Source of the DNA: Arthrobacter dokdonellae
GTDB lineage: Bacteria; Actinomycetota; Actinomycetes; Actinomycetales; Micrococcaceae
Assembly: GCF_003268655.1 (NCBI RefSeq)
Contig: NZ_CP029642.1
Location: forward strand, 2,914,001 to 2,978,000
Length of the DNA: 64,000 nt
Direction of reading: 5' to 3'
Below are positions 1 to 7,620 of the stretch, piece after piece; within the stretch, counting starts at the first letter, position 1; every line of letters starts with the position of its first letter. The notes under the pieces were generated by a model that was not told where the DNA came from, ran no database searches, and worked only from the letters and a program-made list of their open reading frames with translations. The position numbers and the translations under genes are program-made.

Positions 1-885
1 TTGGCGCTGGTGGCCCTCTTCAAGGAAGCAGGACTTCCCGACGGCGTGCTGAACGTTGTGACCACCTCGGGCGCCTCCAGCGTGGTGCGGACATGGACGG
101 ACAGCGGAATTGCCCGCAAGATCAGCTTCACCGGCTCCACCGGGGTGGGCAAGATCCTCCTGAAGCAGGCCGCCGAGAACGTCATGCGCTCCTCCATGGA
201 GCTCGGCGGAAACGCCCCGTTCATTATCCTTGCCGACGCGGACATTGAAAAGGCTGTTGACGGCGCCATGAAGGCAAAAATGCGGAACATGGGCGAGGCC
301 TGCACCGCCGCGAACCGCTTTTTCGTACACCGGTCAGTGGTGGAGGAATTCAGCGAGAAGTTCGCCAAGAAGATCTCCGAACTGCGGGTAGGTGACGGCG
401 GGGTGGAAGGAACCGAAGTCGGCCCCCTGATCGAACAGAAGGGCCTGGACAAGGTGGAGGGCCTGGTCAGGGATGCGGTTTCCAAGGGTGCACGCGTCCT
501 GACCGGTGGAAGCCGCCGGGAGGGTCCGGGATACTTTTACACCCCGACAGTCCTGACGGACGTCTCCTTGGATTCCGAGTTGATGAGCACCGAAATTTTT
601 GGTCCGGTGGCCGCCATTTCCCCGTTCGACAGCGAGGACGAAGTACTCCGCCTCGCCAACGACACCGAGTGGGGCCTCGTTGGCTACGTCTTTACTGAGA
701 ACATGGACAAGGCACTGCGCTTTTCCGCAGAACTGGAAGTCGGCATGGTCGGAGTGAACACCGGCCTTGTTTCCAATCCCGCGGCACCGTTCGGAGGCGT
801 CAAGCAGTCCGGACTGGGGCGCGAAGGCGGCAAGATTGGCATCGAGGAATTTCTTGAGACCAAGTACACCGCAATATCAATCTAA
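1..885 (+). CDS. NAD(P)-dependent aldehyde dehydrogenase (succinate-semialdehyde dehydrogenase type), 3' part
   Basis: This is the C-terminal 294 residues of an aldehyde dehydrogenase; the gene begins before the window. It oxidises an aldehyde to its acid with NAD(P)+ in the cytoplasm. The FTGSTGVGK cofactor-binding stretch lies near residues 43-51 of the visible part. The general-base Glu is E67 in MELGGNAP and the catalytic Cys is C101 in GEACTAANR. The PFGGVKQSGLGREGG end is typical of the GabD/SSADH branch of the family. The NMGEACTAANR wording around the cysteine also fits that branch, but the true substrate cannot be told from this fragment. The FadR-type regulator genes directly downstream probably control the operon that ends here. 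Confidence 0.85.
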   Translation: MALVALFKEAGLPDGVLNVVTTSGASSVVRTWTDSGIARKISFTGSTGVGKILLKQAAENVMRSSMELGGNAPFIILADADIEKAVDGAMKAKMRNMGEACTAANRFFVHRSVVEEFSEKFAKKISELRVGDGGVEGTEVGPLIEQKGLDKVEGLVRDAVSKGARVLTGGSRREGPGYFYTPTVLTDVSLDSELMSTEIFGPVAAISPFDSEDEVLRLANDTEWGLVGYVFTENMDKALRFSAELEVGMVGVNTGLVSNPAAPFGGVKQSGLGREGGKIGIEEFLETKYTAISI

Positions 886-926
886 GAATCATGTAGTTAG
901 TCAAAGAGTGAAATGAGGCGATGGCC

Positions 927-1619
927 ATGGCGGCACCGGAGGGAATATTCATGCTGGAGGGCCGGCCCACGGCACAGCTGATCGCGGACCAGTTGCGGGA
1001 ACAGATTGTCCAGGGTGCGTTTCGTCCCGGTGAGCAGATCAATGAATCGGTTCTGGCAGGCCAGCTGCACACCTCCAGGGGTCCCGTCCGTGAGGCGTTG
1101 CAGCGGCTGTGCCAGGAAGGGATCCTGGTCAGCCATCGAAACAGGGGCGTCTTCGTCCTGGAACTCTCGACCGATGACGTCAGGGAGATCTACGCAGTCC
1201 GTGAGGCCGTGGAATCAACCGCGGCAGACGCGCTGCTGGATGCCGGTCAGGAGCAGGTTGAGCACACGTGCCAGGCCTTGACAGCCATCATTGGTGACAT
1301 GGCGAAGCAGGTTGCCGTTTCGGACTGGCAGGCCATTGCCCGGCTGGACATGGAGTTCCACAACGCCTTCGTGGCCGGCGCAGGCAACACACGCCTGATC
1401 CGGATCTACCAAACCCTCGCGGCGGAATCAAGGATGTGCATTCTCAACCTGGCCGTCGCCTACCCCCGGATCGACGTCCTCGTGGAGGAACACCAAAACA
1501 TCCTCGATCTGCTCGAGACAAGCAACAGGGAGGAACTCCATAAAGCCCTCAAACGCCACATGGAAACGGCGGTTGAGGACCTCACCGTCACAAGGGAAGA
1601 GGCGAACTCCACCTCCTGA
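927..1619 (+). CDS. GntR-family regulator, FadR/FCD type (copy A of a tandem pair)
   Basis: This is a 230-residue DNA-binding regulator. An N-terminal winged helix-turn-helix (about residues 10-75, containing LREQIVQGAFRPGEQINE and SRGPVREALQRL) is followed by an all-helical FCD ligand-binding domain. In the FCD part, the D and H of the LDMEFHNAF segment and later His residues would bind a metal ion and a carboxylate ligand, as is known for the family. ATG 927 is preferred over ATG 921 because GAGG at 915-918 lies 8 bp upstream and because the neighbouring paralogue starts at the equivalent ATGGCGGCACCGGA. The gene follows the aldehyde dehydrogenase by about 40 bp and is closed by a strong hairpin. 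Copy B is nearly the same protein. Confidence 0.9.
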   Translation: MAAPEGIFMLEGRPTAQLIADQLREQIVQGAFRPGEQINESVLAGQLHTSRGPVREALQRLCQEGILVSHRNRGVFVLELSTDDVREIYAVREAVESTAADALLDAGQEQVEHTCQALTAIIGDMAKQVAVSDWQAIARLDMEFHNAFVAGAGNTRLIRIYQTLAAESRMCILNLAVAYPRIDVLVEEHQNILDLLETSNREELHKALKRHMETAVEDLTVTREEANSTS

Positions 1620-1640
1620 AACGTTCCTCGCGCATCAATC

Positions 1641-1681
1641 AAAAGGGAAGTCCGGATCCAACGGATCCGGACTTCCCTTTT
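1641..1681 (+). terminator. Rho-independent terminator after GntR copy A
   Basis: A perfect 19-bp inverted repeat (1641-1659 and 1663-1681) has a 3-nt loop (AAC). Its arms end in A and T runs, so it can work in either direction. It separates the two tandem regulator genes, which are therefore probably transcribed as separate units. Confidence 0.9.
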
Positions 1682-1826
1682 TGAGCATCACGGCTGACCC
1701 ACCAGGAGGTGGACGGCGCCGAGCCGAACGAGAAAGCCTCGTGCCCGATGAAGGCGCCCAAGGCATCATGGATCCATAACTGGCTAAGAAATGCAATCAA
1801 CCCAAGAGCGAAGTGAGGGAACAGCA

Positions 1827-2546
1827 ATGGCGGCACCGGAAGGATCGTTGGTAGTGGAGGGAAGGCCCACGGCGCAGCTGATCGCCGACCGGCTGCGGGA
1901 ACAAATTGTCCAGGGGATATTCCGCCCCGGCGAGCAGATTAACGAATCTGTCCTGGCAGGCAGGCTGAGCTCATCCAGGGGTCCTGTCCGTGAGGCGCTG
2001 CAGCGCCTGTCCCAGGAAGGGATTCTGGTCAGCCATCGGAACCGGGGAGTGTTCGTCCTCGAGCTTTCAGACGACGACATTAGGGAGATTTACGCGGTAC
2101 GCCAGGCTGTGGAGTCAACCGCAGCGAACGCACTGCTGGATGGAGGGCAGGAACAACTCAAGGACACCTGTCAGACCCTGGAGGCCATCATTGGCGACCT
2201 GGCGGAGCAGGTTGCCGTCTCGGACTGGCAAGAGATTGCACGCCTCGATATGCGGTTCCACACCGCCTTCGTGGCCGGGGCCGGCAACACCCGCCTGATC
2301 CGGATCTACCAAACCCTCGTGGCGGAATCGAGGATGTGTATTCTCAACCTGGCCGTAGCCTACCCCCGGATAGACGTCCTCGTGGAGGAACACCAAAACA
2401 TCCTCGACTTGCTACTGGCAGGCAAAAGACCAGCCCTCCAGGAGGCCATCAAAGAGCACATGCGGAAGGCCGTGGAGGATCTGACCGCCCCACGGAATGA
2501 GAACGAAGTCACCGCGAAAGAATCCTGGCCTGCAGCGTCGTCGTAG
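1827..2546 (+). CDS. GntR-family regulator, FadR/FCD type (copy B of a tandem pair)
   Basis: This is a 239-residue paralogue of the gene just upstream. The two proteins agree through the winged-helix domain (same SSRGPVREALQRL / SHRNRGVFVLEL text) and through the FCD domain; one stretch from RLIRIYQTL to EEHQNILDLL is almost identical even at DNA level. The leader (AAGAGNGAANTGAGG) is also shared, so the duplication included the translation start. ATG 1827 is preferred over ATG 1791 because GAGGGA at 1815-1820 lies 6 bp upstream and because copy A begins at the same residue. The C-terminus carries about ten extra residues. The two proteins could heterodimerise or divide ligands between them; this is inference. 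Confidence 0.9.
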   Translation: MAAPEGSLVVEGRPTAQLIADRLREQIVQGIFRPGEQINESVLAGRLSSSRGPVREALQRLSQEGILVSHRNRGVFVLELSDDDIREIYAVRQAVESTAANALLDGGQEQLKDTCQTLEAIIGDLAEQVAVSDWQEIARLDMRFHTAFVAGAGNTRLIRIYQTLVAESRMCILNLAVAYPRIDVLVEEHQNILDLLLAGKRPALQEAIKEHMRKAVEDLTAPRNENEVTAKESWPAASS

Positions 2547-2669
2547 GGCCGGAGCTAAGTACTTCGGGGGCTTTACCCGCGACGCGCTTCCCGCAACGCC
2601 ATTCGGTGCCGTCGTCCCCGCATTGTGGCCGGTCCTTGGCTTCGCACTTGGATTCCGAGACGGGAAGGA

Positions 2670-2697
2670 GCCCCGGGCGGCTGCTCCCGCCCGGGGC
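2670..2697. terminator. GC-rich hairpin between convergent genes
   Basis: An 11-bp perfect stem (2670-2680 with 2687-2697) has a 6-nt loop. It lies between the end of GntR copy B and the convergent cupin gene, where a bidirectional terminator is expected. There is no real U-tract, so efficiency is uncertain. Confidence 0.55.
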
Positions 2698-2798
2698 CCC
2701 TTCAGGTCAGTCGCGCGCGAACCAGCCGCCAACGTTGCCATGAGCATTGGAATTCGGCAAGCCGGCAACCCTCGCTTTCGCGTTGCTGCGAGTCCGGA

Positions 2799-3152
2799 TT
2801 AGGCCGGAAGGTCCTTCACGACCCACATCTTGCGGAGCGTTTCATGGATGACCCAGGTCCCCTCCCAACCGGCAGGCGTCACGAACAAAGAACCGGGACC
2901 AATCTCAAAGCTGCCGCCATCCGGTTCAATGATGGTGGCGCTCCCACTCAGAATCTGGCAGATCTCGTCGTAGCCGGGGCGGGTGCTGTTGAACGTCCCC
3001 GGTGTTACCTCCCAGATTCCGGTCCTGAGGTCCTCCCTGGCCCAAAGGCCCAGGGAAACCTCGGTCTGTCCCGGGGTAGTCGAGGTTTCCTTTGATTTGT
3101 GCTCCCCAGGGTTCACCGTTGTTGCATCTCTCATGACGGTCGCCTTGACCAT
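2799..3152 (-). CDS. Small cupin-domain protein (Cupin_3/DUF861-like)
   Basis: This 117-residue protein consists almost only of one cupin barrel. The segments GIWEVTPGTFNSTRPGYDEICQIL and IGPGSLFVTPAGWEGTWVIHE correspond to the two conserved cupin motifs, in the order seen in the Cupin_3 (DUF861) family. Members of this group include ureidoglycolate-type lyases and many uncharacterised cupins found beside FCD-type regulators. The function is not known. The gene is alone on the minus strand, has an AAGGAG-like ribosome site just before ATG 3152, and has a palindromic operator-like site about 80 bp upstream. That site could be bound by the neighbouring GntR pair. Confidence 0.8.
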   Translation of the reverse strand: MVKATVMRDATTVNPGEHKSKETSTTPGQTEVSLGLWAREDLRTGIWEVTPGTFNSTRPGYDEICQILSGSATIIEPDGGSFEIGPGSLFVTPAGWEGTWVIHETLRKMWVVKDLPA

Positions 3153-3184
3153 GGTTACTCCTTCTTGGGCTGCGCCCCTCTACT

Positions 3185-3240
3185 GAACGTGCCCTCCTTC
3201 ATTGGAAGGCACGTTCTTCATCCTAACAATTGTCAACAAT
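3185..3240 (-). promoter_or_regulatory. Upstream region of the cupin gene: GntR-like operator and leader hairpin
   Basis: A perfect palindrome of half sites ATTGT/ACAAT separated by CA lies at 3229-3240. FadR-subfamily GntR proteins typically bind short palindromes of the TTGT-NN-ACAA kind. Between it and the gene, 3185-3193 and 3208-3216 form a 9-bp inverted repeat (GAACGTGCC/GGCACGTTC) in the leader. Assigning the site to the tandem GntR pair 0.7 kb away is inference. Confidence 0.5.
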
Positions 3241-4070
3241 CTACGATAGAGCCCGGGGTGAATTTTACGCCCTTGGCTTTGATCAGCGGGCAAGGATGCC
3301 CCCCATTGTGACCCTGGAAGGCCAGATGTGCGACGTGATCGCGCCCACCAGGCGGTGACGTTCCCTTGGCCGCCGCTTCGGGTCCGGCCCCGGGCCCACC
3401 ATGGCCGTGACCTGCGGCTCTGAATCATAGATCGGGGTCATTTGGGGCCAACTCCCCCCAATTCATCAAAATTTCACACCCCTTTCACTCCCCTTTTGAC
3501 TGTCGTGCCTTGTCCGGCCAGTCACAGAGCTTTTCTGCACCGTGCACGGATGGGTCAGTTGGCGGCGGGTTTTGACTTTGACCGAGCCGCGCGCCGATAT
3601 CGTCGGTCCTAGTCGAACCGCCGCCCTTGGCCGAGGCATGCAGGAATTCAAGGTCCTGGGGGGAGATGCAGTGGGCCGTGCTGCATCAATTGCCATGCCT
3701 GCATTGCCCGGGACCGCCTTGATGACCCGAGCGACAGTAGCCGATACAGGGATGTCGTCGTTTTCAGCTTTCCACCGCAGCAAATGACCAACCAGCTGAA
3801 TAAGGGCACCGCCGGCAGCTGCGGCAGCTGAACATAGCGAAGCCGGGGCGATTGTGAAAGAAGCTCCCTGGAACCTTTCGGCGAGCGAAATTTCCACCTC
3901 CTGAAACGCGGAGCCATGCACGTCAATATTCTCAGCAAGGGCAGAAAAACTGTCCTTCCTTGGCTGAGCGGTCCGAAACTGTAGCCAGAGGGCTCATAAC
4001 GAGCAGGCCAACCGGCAGCGTGTCGTGGAAGGTGTCGAATTTGGCCGCCAGTTAAACCAATTCGGCTCGA
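3241..4070. other. Intergenic stretch holding repeat copy 1 and no convincing gene
   Basis: This is about 830 bp between the cupin gene and the fructan operon. Open frames on both strands lack recognisable motifs and ribosome sites. The one structured element seen is the degenerate tRNA-end repeat at 3361-3480 (listed separately), followed by C/T-rich sequence like that after copy 4. The rest looks like decayed DNA. Confidence 0.6.
3361..3480 (+). repeat. tRNA 3'-end repeat, copy 1 (degenerate)
   Basis: Positions 3366-3400 read like the T-arm and acceptor end of a tRNA (TTGGCCGCCGCTTCGGGTCC, then GGCCCCGGGCCCACC). They are followed by a GTGACCTGCGG segment and by ACTCCCCCCAATTCATC, both shared with copy 4 near 52.55 kb. 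No tRNA 5' half lies upstream. The T-stem no longer pairs fully, so this is the most decayed copy. Confidence 0.6.
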
Positions 4071-4074
4071 ATCC

Positions 4075-4132
4075 TTGACAATGCCAAAACGTTTTCGTAA
4101 CGTGGTTCACACAATATGCCAAAACGTTTTGG
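4075..4132 (+). promoter_or_regulatory. Promoter with two LacI-type operators before the fructan operon
   Basis: A -35 box TTGACA (4075-4080) and a -10 box TAACGT (4098-4103) are 17 bp apart. The spacer contains an operator CCAAAACGTTTTCG (4084-4097), and a second, perfect palindrome CCAAAACGTTTTGG lies at 4119-4132, just before the ribosome site of the lacI-type gene. This geometry predicts repression of the whole operon, including the regulator itself, by its own first gene. Confidence 0.8.
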
Positions 4133-4141
4133 GAGTGTGGA

Positions 4142-5173
4142 ATGAGCAGCAGGGTAGGGATACGTCAGGTGGCGAAGGCTGCGGGGGTGTCGGTGACCAC
4201 GGTGTCCCATGCGCTTAACGACGTCGGCGGCGCCCGTGTCAGTGAGGAGACCAGACAGCGGGTCCAGGCGGTGGCCCGGGAAATGAACTATGCACCCAAC
4301 CGGCTGGCCAGTGGATTGCGCAATCAGCGTTCCGGGACCATCGGATTCATCAGCGATGAAATTTCCACAACACCCTTCGCGGGGCGGATGATTCTTGGTG
4401 CGCAGGAAGCGGCCAAGAAGAAGGGCCTGTTGCTGCTGCTGCTGAACACCGCGGGTGACGTTGAGGTTGAGGAAGCGGAGATCAGGGCACTGCTCCAGCA
4501 CCAGGTCGATGGGATCGTCTACGCCACGATGTACCACCGCCAGGTGGACGTTCCCGAACTGCTCAGCGGCATCCCCACGGTCCTGGCGGACGCCTCGGCT
4601 CCGGGGGCGCGGGTCTCCTCCGTGGTGCCGGATGAGGAGCGCGGCGCACGCAGTGCTGTGTCCGAGTTGTTGGCCGCAGGGCACCGGCGGATCGGATTCG
4701 TCACGAACGAGGACAACATTCCAGCAACCAGGCAGCGCCTGGCAGGCTACAAGGCGGCCTTACGGGACTACGGGGTCGCGTATGAGCCTTCCCTGGTAGT
4801 CGCGCACCGGTCCACGGCCGCTGGCGGCTTCAATGCGGCCGCCCATCTTTTATCGCTGGATGACAGCCCCACTGCCCTGTTCTGCTTCAATGACCAGATG
4901 GCCATGGGCGCCTATCAGGCCGCTGCGGTGGCAGGGCTGAGCATTCCCGCCGATCTGTCAGTCATTGGTTTCGACAACTTGGAGATCATCGCCGGCAATC
5001 TCCTTCCAGCACTGACCACTATGCAACTTCCCCACTACGAAATGGGCGTCTGGGCCATAGAGCAGCTGGAACAGGAAATTGCCCGGCCCGCCGGTCCTGA
5101 CGATTCCGTGAAGCAGGTCCTGCTGGACTGCCCCCTGGTACGTCGCGACTCGGTCGCCCCACCTTCCCGGTAG
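4142..5173 (+). CDS. LacI-family transcriptional regulator of the sucrose/fructan operon
   Basis: This is a 343-residue repressor. The N-terminal helix-turn-helix and hinge (about residues 4-60: IRQVAKAAGVSVTTVSHALN, then NRLASGLRNQRSGTIGFI) are followed by a periplasmic-binding-protein-like sugar-sensing domain. In that domain the FCFNDQMAMGAYQAA and DLSVIGFDN stretches are family hallmarks. It is the first gene of an operon with a binding protein, two permeases, a kinase and a GH32 hydrolase. The expected effector is therefore sucrose, a fructo-oligosaccharide or a fructose phosphate (inference). Two palindromic operators sit in its own promoter, indicating autoregulation. Confidence 0.92.
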   Translation: MSSRVGIRQVAKAAGVSVTTVSHALNDVGGARVSEETRQRVQAVAREMNYAPNRLASGLRNQRSGTIGFISDEISTTPFAGRMILGAQEAAKKKGLLLLLLNTAGDVEVEEAEIRALLQHQVDGIVYATMYHRQVDVPELLSGIPTVLADASAPGARVSSVVPDEERGARSAVSELLAAGHRRIGFVTNEDNIPATRQRLAGYKAALRDYGVAYEPSLVVAHRSTAAGGFNAAAHLLSLDDSPTALFCFNDQMAMGAYQAAAVAGLSIPADLSVIGFDNLEIIAGNLLPALTTMQLPHYEMGVWAIEQLEQEIARPAGPDDSVKQVLLDCPLVRRDSVAPPSR

Positions 5174-5174
5174 A

Positions 5175-5205
5175 CCCGGCGCCCGGCCAATGGTCGGGCA
5201 CCGGG
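5175..5205 (+). terminator. Intercistronic hairpin after the LacI gene
   Basis: Imperfect stem: CCCGG-GCCCG (5175-5185) pairs with CGGGC-CCGGG (5195-5205), with one unpaired base per arm and an inner CC/GG. It has no U-tract. It may lower read-through from the regulator or protect the downstream mRNA end, so that binding protein is made in excess. Confidence 0.5.
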
Positions 5206-5288
5206 GCCGTGGCCACTCTTGCCCGTTGCACCGGGCATCTCGAGGGCCGGCGAAGCCGCCGTCCCACATTATCTATGGAGGAAACACT

Positions 5289-6593
5289 GTGAAATCTCAC
5301 AAAGTACGGCAGCTCACTGCCGCCAGTATAGCGGTCCTGGTGGCCGGTCTTTCGCTCGCTGGATGCAGTTCCGGCCCTGCGCCCTCCGGCTCTTCGGGCG
5401 CGTCCGGCAACGCGATCACGCTGTGGACGCACAACGCGGGCAACCCGGCCGAACTGGCGGCGGATCAAAAGATCGTGACCGCTTTCAACGCCAGCCAGAG
5501 CAAATACAAGGTCAATGTCCAGGCTTTCCCGCAGGCCTCCTACAACCAGTCGGTGGTCGCCGCCGCGGCCGCGGGGAAGCTCCCCTGCGTGCTGGACATT
5601 GACGGCCCGACGGTGCCTGACTGGGCCTGGGCAAAATATCTGGCTCCACTGGAGCTGGGATCCTCGATCGCCAACCAGTTGCCCAGCACGGTGGGCAAGT
5701 GGAATGGCAAGGTTTACGCGGTGGGCTACTACGACGTGGCCTTGGCCATGTTCGCCCGGAAGTCCGTGCTCGCCGATGCTGGCATTAGGATTCCCACCGT
5801 TTCGGATCCCTGGACCGGAACTGAATTCAACGCCGCCCTGGCCGCACTGAAAAAGACCGGGAAGTGGGCCGCGCCATTGGACCTGGGCACCAGCGGAACC
5901 GGTGAATGGTGGACGTACGCCTACTCCCCGATGCTGCAAAGCTTTGGTGGCGACCTGGTCAACCGCTCCGACTATCAAAGCGCCGATGGGGCCCTTAACG
6001 GTCCTGCCGCCGTCAAGTGGGCGACGTGGATGCGCGGGCTGGTCACCCAGGGCATCATCGCCCAAAAATCGGGTGCGGATGCGAATGCCGATCTGATCAA
6101 CAACAAAACCGCCATCGAGTACAGCGGTTCCTGGGCGGCCGCGCCGCTCTCCAAGGCACTGGGCAGCGACCTCGCCGTCCTTCCGGCGGTGAACTTCGGC
6201 GCCGGTCCGAAGATCGGTGGCGGCTCCTGGGAGTGGGGCATGACCAACAGCTGTGGAAACAAGGCCGCGGCCACCGCCTACCTGAAATTCTCCCTTCAGC
6301 CCCGGTACCAAACCGGAGTCGCCGTCGCTGCCGGCACCATCCCTGCCGACCAGTCCCCCGCCTCGCTGAAACTCGACCCCAGCTACGGCCCGGGCGGAAC
6401 GAACGAGATCTTCGCAAAGATGTCCAGCAAGTTCGCCGAACTGCGTCCCCCGACACCGGCGTACCCGTTCATCTCCACCACGTTTACGACCGCGGCCCAG
6501 AACATCCTTGCCGGGGCCGATGCCAAGAGCACCCTTGACCAGGCCGTTCAGAGCATTGATGCCAACATCAAGACAAACAACGGCTACAAGTAG
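5289..6593 (+). CDS. ABC importer sugar-binding lipoprotein (family 1)
   Basis: This is a 434-residue extracellular solute-binding protein. A basic n-region and hydrophobic segment end in the lipobox LAGC (Cys at about residue 25), so the protein is lipid-anchored outside the membrane. The mature part (ITLWTHNAGNPAELAADQKI, then DLINNKTAIEYSGSWAA) matches family-1 sugar-binding proteins. GTG 5289 is chosen because GGAGGA lies 8 bp upstream and because it starts directly with the signal peptide; a longer frame from 5190 would put a GC-rich tail before it. Two permease genes follow. The bound sugar is probably sucrose or short fructans because of the kinase and GH32 genes in the operon. Confidence 0.9.
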   Translation: MKSHKVRQLTAASIAVLVAGLSLAGCSSGPAPSGSSGASGNAITLWTHNAGNPAELAADQKIVTAFNASQSKYKVNVQAFPQASYNQSVVAAAAAGKLPCVLDIDGPTVPDWAWAKYLAPLELGSSIANQLPSTVGKWNGKVYAVGYYDVALAMFARKSVLADAGIRIPTVSDPWTGTEFNAALAALKKTGKWAAPLDLGTSGTGEWWTYAYSPMLQSFGGDLVNRSDYQSADGALNGPAAVKWATWMRGLVTQGIIAQKSGADANADLINNKTAIEYSGSWAAAPLSKALGSDLAVLPAVNFGAGPKIGGGSWEWGMTNSCGNKAAATAYLKFSLQPRYQTGVAVAAGTIPADQSPASLKLDPSYGPGGTNEIFAKMSSKFAELRPPTPAYPFISTTFTTAAQNILAGADAKSTLDQAVQSIDANIKTNNGYK

Positions 6594-6617
6594 CCGATCA
6601 ACGGACTCGTTCTTTAT

Positions 6618-6646
6618 CCGGGTGCGGGCGGCACGCCCGCACCCGG
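6618..6646 (+). terminator. Perfect intercistronic hairpin after the binding-protein gene
   Basis: A 13-bp perfect GC-rich stem (6618-6630 with 6634-6646) has a GCA loop and no U-tract. Such hairpins between binding-protein and permease genes commonly stabilise the upstream mRNA and set protein ratios. Confidence 0.75.
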
Positions 6647-6666
6647 TCCAACCCTTTGGACACATC

Positions 6667-7617
6667 ATGCTTCTATCCCAAACCACCCGCGCCGCAACGG
6701 GTGCCCCTCGCCCTCCCCGTCGCAGACGCCGCAACATACTTAGTGGCTCACGCGGTGAATCACTCACCGGCTTGGGCATGGTCGCCCCGGCCCTGATCCT
6801 GCTGGCGCTGTTCATCTTCATCCCGGCACTGCTTGCCTTCGTGCTGGCCTTCACCAATGCCCAGCTCATCTCGCCAAACCCCATCCAATTCACGGGACTG
6901 ACGAACTTCATCCAGCTTTTCCATGACCCCGTGTTTTACCGGTCCCTGGTGAACACGCTGTATTTCGCCGTCGTTGTCGTCCCGGTGCAGGCCGGCGCGG
7001 CACTGGTCATGGCCATCCTGGTCAACACCAAGACCCGCGGCACCAGCTTCTTCCGCACCATCTATTTCCTGCCCGTGGTGACCTCAATGGTGGTCGTTTC
7101 CATGCTCTGGCTGTTCATGTACCAGCAACACGGCCTGATCAACCAGGTCATCCACCAGCTCAGCTTCGGCCTGGTGACCGGGCCTGACTGGCTCAACAAC
7201 CCCGCAACGTCGATGCCCGCCATCATCTTGATGTCCGTCTGGCAAGGTGTCGGCTTCCACATGATCATCTGGCTTTCCGGACTCCAAACCATTGCCCCGG
7301 ACCTGTACGAGGCGGCCTCGCTTGACGGTGTCACGCCGTGGCAGCGTTTTCGCTACGTCACCTGGCCGGGGCTGCGCAACACCCGCGCCCTGGTTCTGGT
7401 GACCATCACCATCCAAGCGTTGAGCCTGTTCACCCAGGTCAGTGTCATGACCCAGGGCGGTCCGCTCTACTCCACGACGACCATGGTGTACGAAGCCGTC
7501 CAGACCGGCTACCAGCAGCAACAAACCAGCTACGCGTCGGCCATTTCACTGGTCTTCTTCGCCCTGGTCCTCATCGTCGCCGCCATCCAGCGGTTCCTCA
7601 CCCGAGAAAAGGCCTGA
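6667..7617 (+). CDS. ABC sugar transporter permease (MalF/UgpA type)
   Basis: This 316-residue inner-membrane permease has about six transmembrane segments. A basic N-terminus (RPPRRRRRN) precedes the first helix. The cytoplasmic EAA loop, which docks the ATPase, reads EAASLDGVTPWQRFRYVTWP. ATG 6667 is chosen because an in-frame extension to 6508 would overlap the binding-protein gene and add a non-membrane, arginine-rich tail. It pairs with the permease gene 3 bp downstream. No ATPase gene is present in the operon, so a shared MsiK-like ATPase encoded elsewhere is expected from what is known of actinobacterial sugar importers. Confidence 0.92.
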   Translation: MLLSQTTRAATGAPRPPRRRRRNILSGSRGESLTGLGMVAPALILLALFIFIPALLAFVLAFTNAQLISPNPIQFTGLTNFIQLFHDPVFYRSLVNTLYFAVVVVPVQAGAALVMAILVNTKTRGTSFFRTIYFLPVVTSMVVVSMLWLFMYQQHGLINQVIHQLSFGLVTGPDWLNNPATSMPAIILMSVWQGVGFHMIIWLSGLQTIAPDLYEAASLDGVTPWQRFRYVTWPGLRNTRALVLVTITIQALSLFTQVSVMTQGGPLYSTTTMVYEAVQTGYQQQQTSYASAISLVFFALVLIVAAIQRFLTREKA

Positions 7618-7620
7618 GCA

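Noticed and set aside
3466..3921. A 151-codon minus-strand frame
   Set aside because: Composition is irregular, no motif or ribosome site is seen, and its end overlaps repeat copy 1. It is more likely decayed DNA.
5019..6911. A 630-codon open frame on the minus strand
   Set aside because: It is antisense to the LacI end, the binding-protein gene and the permease start. Its protein is Gly/Arg/His-rich without motifs, as expected for a shadow in GC-rich DNA.
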